Positions 1 to 5,797 of a stretch of 15,666 nt of DNA are shown here, piece after piece. Source of the DNA: JAJRXK01 sp964593155 (lineage in GTDB: Bacteria; Krumholzibacteriota; Krumholzibacteriia; JAJRXK01); NCBI GenBank assembly GCA_964593155.1, contig CAZQHE010000095.1:1-15666 (forward strand). Direction: 5' to 3'. The notes below the pieces were generated by a model that did not search any database, had not been told where the DNA came from, and saw only the letters and a program-made list of their open reading frames with translations. A program made the translations under genes and the position numbers. Numbering within the stretch: the first letter of the stretch is position 1; each line of letters begins with the position of its first letter.

Positions 1-939
1 CTCGGCGAACCCCAGGACCGCCGTCATCGGAGTGCGGATCTCGTGGCTCATGCTGGCCAGGAACGCACTCTTGTTCACGTTGGCCCGATCGGCGGTGCTG
101 CGGGCCTCGGCCAGCATGCGCGACTGCTCCTCGAAGGCGGCGATCAATCGCCGATTGGCCGCCTCGGCCTCGTTGCGACTGGTCACGTCGAACACGATCG
201 AGAAGAGCAGATCACGCTCCTCGACGCGCAACGGCCCCGAGTGGACCTCGACGTCGCGGATCGATCCGTCGGCCCGACGGTGCCGAAACTCGAAACGGTG
301 CTGACCCGCCCGACGGGCGCGCTGCATCTCGGCTTCGACCTGGGCCGGCGTCAGACAATTGATCTGCTGGATGTGCATGCGCAGCAGATCGTCGCGGCCC
401 CAGCCGTAGAACTCGGCCGCCGCGCCGTTGGCGTCGACGATGCGTCCGTCGCCCGGATCGATCAGCAACTTCACCGCGGTGTTCTCCTCGAACATCCCGC
501 GGTAACGCTCGTTCTCGGACTCGAGACGACGCTGTAGCTCCTCGCGGTCGCGGGCCGCACGGTACACGTCGATCAGGTGCACCGAGGACAACAGGCCGAG
601 GATCGACACCAGATACCCCGGGATCTCCGGACCCAGTGCGCCGAGCCCAGGGACCTCGAACCCGGAGACCTGCAATCCGCTGAGGATCTGCCGGAGTCCC
701 GCCAGCAGGAAGACCCCGGCCAGGAGCAGGAAACGCCCGTCGCGGAATCCCTGATAGCCCTGAAGGAGAAGGACGAAGGCGACCAGCCGCAGCGCCGCCG
801 AGGCGAAGATCGACACCGCCCCGGACCCGTCGCCCAGGAATCCGGACACGTCGAGTGCCACCATCGTCACGAACACCGCGATCAGGAAGATACTGCCGCG
901 GTGGGCGGACGAATCGTGCCATTCGAAACGGTGAGCCAT
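1..939 (-). CDS. Membrane-bound PAS sensor histidine kinase (3' end beyond window)
   Basis: The first 313 residues are visible; the catalytic ATPase domain lies outside the window. The N-terminus has about four hydrophobic segments (roughly residues 15-32, 39-60, 68-86 and 106-124) joined by short loops, so the sensor is embedded in the inner membrane. A helical linker (ARDREELQRRLESENERYRGMFEEN) leads into a PAS domain at about 145-265, with the typical 'IVDANGAAAEFYGW' and 'RHRRADGSIRDVEV' blocks. A coiled stretch follows, then the dimerisation/phosphoacceptor HisKA domain with FLASMSHEIRTPM; the phosphorylated histidine is residue 299. I chose the ATG at 939 because AGGA lies 8 nt upstream; an in-frame ATG at 963 has no such site. 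Whether a receiver domain is fused at the C-terminus cannot be seen. The signal sensed is unknown, and no response regulator partner is in the window. Confidence 0.93.
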   Translation of the reverse strand, partial: MAHRFEWHDSSAHRGSIFLIAVFVTMVALDVSGFLGDGSGAVSIFASAALRLVAFVLLLQGYQGFRDGRFLLLAGVFLLAGLRQILSGLQVSGFEVPGLGALGPEIPGYLVSILGLLSSVHLIDVYRAARDREELQRRLESENERYRGMFEENTAVKLLIDPGDGRIVDANGAAAEFYGWGRDDLLRMHIQQINCLTPAQVEAEMQRARRAGQHRFEFRHRRADGSIRDVEVHSGPLRVEERDLLFSIVFDVTSRNEAEAANRRLIAAFEEQSRMLAEARSTADRANVNKSAFLASMSHEIRTPMTAVLGFAE

Positions 940-996
940 ACCGTCGATCCTGCTCGTGCGCATGTGCGCGGCGCTCGAGCCGCGCTCTGGGCTTCG

Positions 997-1019
997 AAAC
1001 CGGATCGGTTTGCAAACCG
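997..1019. promoter_or_regulatory. Cluster of three AAACCG half-sites, possible operator
   Basis: In the 108-nt gap between pheA and the kinase start there are AAACCG (997-1002), CGGTTT (1006-1011) and AAACCG (1014-1019). The last two form a perfect 14-bp palindrome, and the first two form a 6-bp inverted repeat with a 3-nt centre. It lies 58-80 nt upstream of the kinase ATG, a normal place for an operator. It could instead fold as alternative hairpins that end the pheA transcript, but no T-run follows. Confidence 0.35.
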
Positions 1020-1047
1020 CGCACCAGCTCCGGGCGCGGTCCGGGGG

Positions 1048-2148
1048 TCAGAGCACGGCCTTCGGGTAGGCTCCCAGCACCCGGAACAGATCGGCGCGTT
1101 CCTCGAGTTCGGCGAGGGCGGCCACCAGCGGCGGATCCGCGGCGTGGCCATCGAGGTCGAGGAAGAACACGTAGTGCCAGGACCGTCGTCGCGACGGCCG
1201 TGACTCGATACGGGTCATGTTCACCCCGTGGCGTGCCAGGGGCTCGAGCAAGGCGTGCAACGAGCCGCTGTGGTCGGTCTCGGCCCCGCTGAGCAGCAAC
1301 GTGGTCCGGTCGTCTCCGCTGGGCTCGAGCACTTCGCGTCCGACCACCAGGAAGCGGGTGGTGTTGTCGCTCTCGTCCTCGATCGAATCGAAGATTACGT
1401 GCAGACCGTAGATCTCTGCGGCCGCGGCGGGGGCGATGGCAGCCGTGCCGCTCTCGTCGCGGGCCCGGCGCGCCCCGGCGGCGTTGCTGCTGGCCTGTTC
1501 GAGTTCGACGTCGGGAAGGTACTGGCGCAACCAGGCCCGGCACTGCGCCAGCGACTGCGGATGCGCGCACACCCGCCGCACCTCGTCGAGTCGCTCCATC
1601 GCCCCCATCAGGTGCTGGCGGACGCGCATCTGGACCTCGCCGCAGATGTTCAACGGAGATCCGAGGAACAGGTCGAGAGTGTGGCTCACCACACCGGCCG
1701 CACTGTTCTCGATCGGCACCACGCCGAAGTCGGCGTCGCCGCTCTGCACCGCCGCGAACACCTCGTCGAGGGTGCCCATGGGCAGCGCCCGGCAGGAGTG
1801 CCCGAAGTGCTCGAGCACCGCCTGGTGCGAGAAGGTGCCGTCGGGACCGAGGAATCCGATCTTCAGCGGCTCCTGCTGGGACAGGCACGCCGACATGATC
1901 TCGCGGAAGAGCCGGACCATCTCCTGGTCGGTCAGTGGTCCCCGGTTGCGCTCGACGACGGCGCGCAGCACCTGCGCCTCGCGCTCGGGTCGGAAGAAGG
2001 CCACGATGCCCTCTTCGCGCTTCGTCAGCCCCACGTGCTGGGCCAGCCGGGCGCGCTCGGCGATCAGATCGTGGATCTGCGCGTCGATCGCGTCGATGCG
2101 TCGACGGATGGTCTCGAGGTCGGTCGTCCGGTCGGGAGGTCGGTTCAT
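1048..2148 (-). CDS. pheA: Bifunctional chorismate mutase / prephenate dehydratase (P-protein)
   Basis: This 366-residue cytoplasmic enzyme converts chorismate to prephenate and then to phenylpyruvate in phenylalanine synthesis. Residues about 8-90 are an AroQ-type chorismate mutase (IDAIDAQIHDLIAERARLA and FFRPEREAQVL). Residues about 96-270 are the prephenate dehydratase domain with GPDGTFSHQA, VPIENSAAGVV, the SSNAAGARRA block and the catalytic TRF triad at 264-266. Residues about 283-360 are an ACT domain with GSLHALL and the ESRP motif (315-318) that binds phenylalanine for feedback inhibition. The order and length match the usual fused P-protein. I chose the ATG at 2148; a GTG eight codons upstream (2172) would overlap the likely -10 box. 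No other aromatic biosynthesis gene is adjacent. Confidence 0.96.
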   Translation of the reverse strand: MNRPPDRTTDLETIRRRIDAIDAQIHDLIAERARLAQHVGLTKREEGIVAFFRPEREAQVLRAVVERNRGPLTDQEMVRLFREIMSACLSQQEPLKIGFLGPDGTFSHQAVLEHFGHSCRALPMGTLDEVFAAVQSGDADFGVVPIENSAAGVVSHTLDLFLGSPLNICGEVQMRVRQHLMGAMERLDEVRRVCAHPQSLAQCRAWLRQYLPDVELEQASSNAAGARRARDESGTAAIAPAAAAEIYGLHVIFDSIEDESDNTTRFLVVGREVLEPSGDDRTTLLLSGAETDHSGSLHALLEPLARHGVNMTRIESRPSRRRSWHYVFFLDLDGHAADPPLVAALAELEERADLFRVLGAYPKAVL

Positions 2149-2154
2149 CGAACG

Positions 2155-2184
2155 ATTGTACCCCGCGGCCACGGCTCAGCCCAA
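2155..2184 (-). promoter_or_regulatory. Putative sigma-70-type promoter of pheA (possibly leaderless)
   Basis: Reading the minus strand, TTGGGC (2179-2184) is followed by an 18-nt spacer and TACAAT (2155-2160), five of six matches to the -10 consensus and an unusual hexamer in such GC-rich DNA. Only six nt separate the -10 box from the pheA ATG, so transcription would begin at or next to the start codon. No Shine-Dalgarno sequence could then be present, and the message would be leaderless. The call rests on sequence only. Confidence 0.5.
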
Positions 2185-2197
2185 CCCCCGACGGAAC

Positions 2198-2229
2198 GGG
2201 CCCCGCGAACCGTCCGGGTCGCGGGGCCC
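2198..2229 (-). terminator. Hairpin terminator after the secreted FlgD-Ig protein gene
   Basis: A perfect 11-bp inverted repeat (GGGCCCCGCGA at 2198-2208, TCGCGGGGCCC at 2219-2229) has a 10-nt loop. It lies 67 nt beyond the stop of the upstream gene and just ahead of the pheA promoter, the expected place for a transcript end. There is no clear T-run, so it may act with Rho or as a 3' end stabiliser. Confidence 0.65.
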
Positions 2230-2296
2230 TGGCCGACGCTCGATCGGAGTGGACGTGGACGCGTGGGGCACCTCCGATCTCCGTCGGACCCGGTTC

Positions 2297-3376
2297 TCAA
2301 CGAACCACCGAAGCCCGCTGTACGACGACGTGGTCGCCGGCGTGCACCCGCACGAAGTAGGTGCCGCTGGCGATCGTACGACCGTCGTTGTCGGTGCCGT
2401 CCCACGGCAGCACCTGCGGACCGGCGGGCAGCCAGCCCTCGAACACGGTACCCACCCGCCGTCCGTTCAGGGCGTAGACGACGGCACGAACCTGCATCGG
2501 TGCGGGCAGCTCGAAGCGGAGCGTGGTCACCGGGTTGAAGGGGTTGGGATCCACACGGAAGTTCAGGTCACGAGGGCGCGGGTCGTCGGCCGGCACCTGT
2601 ACCGACAGACGAACATCGTCCCAGCAGCCACCACCGAAGCATCCGGCCAGCTCGGGCGGATCGGTGGCGTCGGCGATCCGGACCGGCAGGTCCTGGAAGA
2701 CCAGACGGCCGAATCCCATGGAATCGTGGCGTCGGACCCGGCCCACGATCGCACCGTCGACCCGGATGGTCAGGTCGGCGACACCGTCTCCCAGGTTGGG
2801 CGGACGGGGCTCGACCAGGACGTCGATCGCGTGCCACTCGCCGAGCGTGATGCACCCCAGCGGTACTTCCGTGTTCGCCAGCTCGTCGACGGCGACGAGC
2901 CACGCGCGCTCGGCGATGACGTCACAGGTGGCGACCACCAGCGACACGTGGTCCGAGGCCAGGGCGTAGGTCCAGCACGCCTCCTGCCGCGGCAGGAGGT
3001 ACTCGAAGTGGATCGAGTACGGCTGACGGATGTCTACCCCCATGCGGTCGAAGGTCGGCGACTTCGCGCTGTAGCCGGCGCCGTTGTCGTGGTTCGGGCT
3101 GTCGCCACGCAGGAAGTATCCCTCGCCCGGAACCTTGACGGTGCTACCGGGGTCGTCGGTCACCTCCATGACGTCACCCCGCGTGTAGGCGTCGAGCTCC
3201 CAGCCGCGGGCACTGGTGTCGACGAAGGTGTCCTCCCACACCACGTGCAGACGGCGCAGGGCGGCATCACCATCGGTGTGGATCAGGAGACAGGACAGAG
3301 TCATCAGAACCGCGACCAGAACCGGGCGTGTCCGCCCGGATCCGATCCCACGGGTCTGGAATCGTAGCGTGGACAT
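2297..3376 (-). CDS. Secreted protein with lectin-like region and FlgD-Ig C-terminal tail
   Basis: This is a 359-residue exported protein of unknown function. Residues 1-38 are a signal peptide: a basic n-region, then VLVAVLMTLSCLLI, with cleavage likely near residue 38. Residues about 45-262 look like a beta-sandwich of the laminin-G/concanavalin type (WEDTFVDTSARGWELDAY, GEWHAIDVLVEP, ADLTIRVDGAIVGRV), with an even number of cysteines in its later part suggesting disulphides. Residues about 273-359 are a FlgD-Ig-like/type IX-sorting-like module: DPNPFNPVTTLRFELP, then VYALNGRRVGTVFEG, LPWDGTDNDG and IASGTYFVRV. Such tails are common at the ends of secreted proteins in FCB-group bacteria. 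GAGGAG six nt upstream supports the ATG at 3376. It is divergent from the sigma-54 activator and isolated from pheA by a hairpin. The binding target cannot be told from the sequence. Confidence 0.85.
   Translation of the reverse strand: MSTLRFQTRGIGSGRTRPVLVAVLMTLSCLLIHTDGDAALRRLHVVWEDTFVDTSARGWELDAYTRGDVMEVTDDPGSTVKVPGEGYFLRGDSPNHDNGAGYSAKSPTFDRMGVDIRQPYSIHFEYLLPRQEACWTYALASDHVSLVVATCDVIAERAWLVAVDELANTEVPLGCITLGEWHAIDVLVEPRPPNLGDGVADLTIRVDGAIVGRVRRHDSMGFGRLVFQDLPVRIADATDPPELAGCFGGGCWDDVRLSVQVPADDPRPRDLNFRVDPNPFNPVTTLRFELPAPMQVRAVVYALNGRRVGTVFEGWLPAGPQVLPWDGTDNDGRTIASGTYFVRVHAGDHVVVQRASVVR
2980..2999. repeat. Perfect 20-bp palindrome inside a coding region
   Basis: Ten bases (CCTCCTGCCG) are followed directly by their exact reverse complement, within the secreted-protein gene around its LPRQEA codons. 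It could be a binding site or chance enriched by GC-rich codons. I see no second copy. Confidence 0.5.
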
Positions 3377-3706
3377 CGGGCGCTCCTCGGCTGTGGTCCG
3401 GTACCGCAGGGGGATGCCCGGGACCATGGCAGAGACGAGGCCCTCGGCACCGGACGCGGTCGCCCCACAACACGGCATCGACCGTGCCCGCAGCACCGCC
3501 GGCACCACTGCGAACCGCATGTCGTGTGGCGACAAAGGAGTCGGGACCCGACCTCCCGGCCCGCACCGCCCGGCCGTGCCGTTCCTGCGCATCACCGCGT
3601 CGGAGCTGCGCGGTCGGCCGGACCGATTCGTGGTGCAGACGAATCGTTGCGGCCCGATTCGGTCGACGTTTCTTCGGACCACCCGGGGCGGATCGGAGCG
3701 CGTGTC
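3377..3706. other. Divergent intergenic region between secreted protein and sigma-54 activator
   Basis: This is 330 nt without a gene. It must hold the promoters of both flanking genes, which are transcribed away from each other. It contains the CGATTCG inverted repeat at 3624-3646. On the minus strand at 3492-3507 there is TGGTGCCGGCGGTGCT, which keeps the GG-N10-GC spacing of a sigma-54 promoter but departs from the consensus elsewhere. I see no convincing sigma-70 -10/-35 pair on either strand, no tRNA and no small gene. Confidence 0.5.
3624..3661. promoter_or_regulatory. CGATTCG inverted repeat plus half-site, candidate operator
   Basis: CGATTCGT (3624-3631) and ACGAATCG (3639-3646) form a perfect 8-bp inverted repeat around a 7-nt centre. 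A third half-site, CGATTCG, follows at 3655-3661. The cluster sits 46-83 nt before the activator's start codon, as an autoregulatory site would. The same CGATTCGT occurs at 4831-4838 directly before the selenoprotein start. Confidence 0.4.
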
Positions 3707-4651
3707 ATGGACACCGAGATCATCGGCGCCGATCGCGGCCTCGCCTCGGTGATGCGCCAGGTCCGCGACGCCGCCCGCACCGACGTGAACGTGCTCGTGC
3801 GGGGCGAGACCGGTTCGGGCAAGGAGCTCGTCGCGCGCGCCATCCACCGCCGATCGGCACGCCGGACCGGCCCCTTCGTCGTGGCGAACTGTGCCGCCGT
3901 GCCCAGCGAGCTCATGGAGAGCGAGTTCTTCGGCCACGTCCGCGGTGCGTTCACCGGTGCCATCGCCGATCATGCCGGATTCTTCGAGTCCGCCGCCGGG
4001 GGCACCCTCCTGCTCGACGAGATCGGCGATCTGCATCCGGGGCTGCAGGCCAAGATCCTGCGCGTGGTCGAGAACCAATCCTTCCACCGGGTGGGCTCGC
4101 CCCGGGCACAGCGCAATCGCGCCCGCCTGATCGCGGCCACCAACCAACCCCTCGAGAAGCTCGTCGCCGAACGTCGGTTCCGCGCCGACCTCTACTACCG
4201 GCTCGAGGTCATGACCATCGACGTCCCTCCGCTGCGACAGCACCTCGAGGACATGTCTGCCCTGCTCGGTCACTTCCTCACCCGGGCCGCACTGCGTCTG
4301 TCGATCCAGCCACCGACTCTGGCCGAGTCCACGATCTCGCGGCTCCTGTGCCACGACTGGCCGGGCAACGTGCGCGAGCTCCGGAACCTCGCCGAACGCC
4401 TGACCGTGCTCGACGAGCCGGTCGTGCTCCCGCGCCACCTCGACCGCCTGCTCCCGAGTGCGGCCCACCACACCGAGCGACCGATCATGACCCTCCGGGA
4501 CGCCGAACGCGTGACGATCGCGCGGGCGCTCGAGCACTTCGGCGGCAATCGCACCCGCGCCGCGCAGGCACTGGGCATCGGCCGGCGAACACTGCAGACG
4601 AAGATCCGTCGCTACCAACTCGAGCAGGTCGGACGCACGGCGCAGGGATGA
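3707..4651 (+). CDS. Stand-alone sigma-54-dependent activator (AAA+ and Fis HTH, PspF-like layout)
   Basis: This 314-residue activator of RNA polymerase-sigma54 lacks any receiver, GAF or PAS domain. The AAA+ domain starts almost at the N-terminus: Walker A GETGSGKE (33-40), the GAFTGA loop that contacts sigma-54 (80-85, intact), Walker B GGTLLLDEIGD (98-108), sensor I AATN (143-146), the arginine-finger region RFRADLYYR (157-165) and HDWPGNVRELRN (216-227). A Fis-type helix-turn-helix ends the protein (about 265-306, GGNRTRAAQALGIGRRTLQTKI). The ATG at 3707 has GGAG 8 nt upstream. Longer in-frame starts give a low-complexity, arginine- and proline-rich extension and were rejected. With no sensor domain, its activity would be set by expression level or by a partner protein, as PspF is by PspA. 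It is the first gene of the plus-strand block and precedes the selenoprotein by 187 nt. Its targets are unknown. Confidence 0.93.
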   Translation: MDTEIIGADRGLASVMRQVRDAARTDVNVLVRGETGSGKELVARAIHRRSARRTGPFVVANCAAVPSELMESEFFGHVRGAFTGAIADHAGFFESAAGGTLLLDEIGDLHPGLQAKILRVVENQSFHRVGSPRAQRNRARLIAATNQPLEKLVAERRFRADLYYRLEVMTIDVPPLRQHLEDMSALLGHFLTRAALRLSIQPPTLAESTISRLLCHDWPGNVRELRNLAERLTVLDEPVVLPRHLDRLLPSAAHHTERPIMTLRDAERVTIARALEHFGGNRTRAAQALGIGRRTLQTKIRRYQLEQVGRTAQG

Positions 4652-4670
4652 TCCGGGAGCGCCCCACGAC

Positions 4671-4715
4671 TGCGTAGGAACACGCACCACGACGCGATAC
4701 GACGCACCGTTGCGT
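4671..4715. repeat. TGCGT/ACGCA inverted repeats downstream of the activator gene
   Basis: TGCGT (4671-4675) pairs with ACGCA (4682-4686), and ACGCA (4702-4706) pairs with TGCGT (4711-4715) around a 4-nt loop. These could be paired short hairpins at the end of the activator transcript or protein-binding half-sites ahead of the selenoprotein gene. No T-run follows. The rest of 4652-4838 is intergenic, with an AT-richer stretch at about 4755-4800 that may hold the selenoprotein promoter, but no clean hexamer pair is visible. Confidence 0.3.
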
Positions 4716-4838
4716 GCACGTGACCTCGTGGGACGACCGGGGGCCGGTCTCACCGATTCACACTGTTGTCGAACACGGTTTCGTTCGTAGTCAACAAAGG
4801 GGACGACGAGGACGAACAACGAAAGGCTCCCGATTCGT

Positions 4839-5726
4839 ATGCGCATCGCGGACACCGTCCGCACCGCCTCCACCCTGCTCCTGTGTTCGATGATCTGGCT
4901 GGCGGGTTGCTCGAGTGACGACCCGACGGCCCCCGACACGACCACGGCGGATCCTCCCGTGAACGAGGATCCCGGCGGTGACGACGACGATCCATCCCTG
5001 CCCGACGACCCACAGAATCCCGGCAGCGACGATCCCACGACGGAGTGGCCCGAGAACCTCCTCGACGAGGCATACCTCACCGAGGGTCGCTTCGGTTGGC
5101 CCGAACGTGACTTCGGACGCGGCAACGCGGCCGAGATCCAGATCTTCCGTCACGAGGACGAGGCGGCGGTCGACTTCACGCTGCGCGACATGGCGGGCGA
5201 GGACCGCACACTGGCCGCACTGCTCGAGGAGCGCCCCGTGCTCATGGTGCTCGGCAGTTTCACCTGACCGATCTACATGGCTCGCGTGCCCGAGCTCGAC
5301 CAGTTCGCCATGAGTGAACTCCCCGACGGACGCCGCTTCGACGAGGCCGTGCACATCGTCCACGTGTACACGATCGAAGCGCATCCGGCGTTGCCCGACC
5401 CCACTCCCTACGCGCGGTGGACCGACGGCGACCTCCCCGACGGGACCGGCCCCGCCTACGGCGACGTCGGCCAGGCATACACCTGGACCGAACGTCGGTC
5501 CCACGCCCAGCGTATCCTCAACAAGATGGCGAACGATCCGCTCATGTTGATCGACTCTGCCCCACCCGACCCGGTCACGAACCCCGTGTGGTGCACCTAC
5601 GGCACCGCCCCCAACGCGGCCTTCGTGATCGACCAGGACGGAACCATCGCCCTGTCGCAACTGTGGACCGAGCTGTCGGCGATCGAGCGGACGATCACCG
5701 ATCTCGTCTCCGGCGAGACCGACTGA
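4839..5726 (+). CDS. Selenocysteine-containing deiodinase-like lipoprotein (UGA at 5265 read as Sec)
   Basis: I read this as one 295-residue protein with selenocysteine at residue 143 (TGA 5265-5267). Residues 1-24 are a lipoprotein signal with lipobox LAGC; Cys24 would be lipidated, and Ser at +2 favours the outer membrane. Residues about 25-68 form an acidic Asp/Pro linker. From about residue 85 a thioredoxin-fold domain of the iodothyronine-deiodinase-like family follows: RPVLMVLGSFT-U-PIYMARVPELDQ, then VHVYTIEAHP (His182), SHAQRILNKM, and YGTAPNAAFVIDQDG. Animal deiodinases share GSxTUPPF and YIxEAHP. Both halves are in one frame, and the second half has no signal peptide or ribosome site of its own. 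The native substrate is unknown; the family points to selenol redox chemistry, not necessarily iodine removal. Cys252 might resolve a selenenyl intermediate (inference). The alternative is a pseudogene with a nonsense mutation. The start codon has only a weak AAGG upstream. Confidence 0.85.
5279..5296 (+). promoter_or_regulatory. Candidate bacterial SECIS hairpin
   Basis: GGCUCG (5279-5284) pairs with CGAGCU (5291-5296) through five Watson-Crick pairs and one basal G-U, enclosing the loop CGUGCC (5285-5290). There are 17 nt between the UGA and the apical loop, and a G is at the second loop position. Both features agree with the known bacterial SECIS pattern recognised by SelB, in which the element lies inside the coding sequence just after the UGA. 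The stem is short, and a lower extension (UGG 5278-5280 with CCA 5300-5302) is possible as an alternative. Confidence 0.6.
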
Positions 5727-5746
5727 GCGAGCGCATCCGGGAACCA

Positions 5747-5784
5747 GGAGGCAGGCGAACGACGTACGACAGTCACCTGCCTCC
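5747..5784 (+). promoter_or_regulatory. Hairpin enclosing an AGGAGG ribosome site between selenoprotein and hydrolase
   Basis: GGAGGCAGG (5747-5755) and CCTGCCTCC (5776-5784) form a perfect 9-bp inverted repeat with a 20-nt loop. Its left arm contains most of a consensus Shine-Dalgarno AGGAGG (5746-5751). Pairing would hide that site from ribosomes. It begins 20 nt after the selenoprotein stop, so it could be an intercistronic attenuator of translation or simply a transcript-end hairpin; no T-run follows. Confidence 0.45.
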
Positions 5785-5797
5785 CCCGACGTCCACC

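Noticed and set aside
212..1888. Long open frame on the minus strand covering pheA and the kinase
   Set aside because: Its translation is arginine/proline/glycine-rich with no family features. It is a GC-rich shadow of pheA and the kinase, both of which have recognisable domains in other frames.
1228..2538. Long plus-strand open frames opposite pheA
   Set aside because: They lie antisense to a clear P-protein gene and show no domain signal; they are composition artefacts.
3380..5125. N-terminal extension of the secreted protein reaching to 5125 on the minus strand
   Set aside because: It would run antisense through the sigma-54 activator and the selenoprotein. A signal peptide and a good ribosome site mark the true start at 3376.
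4839..5267. Deiodinase-like gene read as a pseudogene with a nonsense codon
   Set aside because: The only interruption is exactly at the Sec position of the family, the frame stays open and conserved for 150 codons afterwards, and a SECIS-like hairpin follows. A random nonsense mutation would rarely satisfy all three.
5277..5726. Separate gene starting at ATG 5277
   Set aside because: There is no ribosome site before it, and it would begin in the middle of the thioredoxin-fold active-site segment. It is better read as the second part of the selenoprotein.
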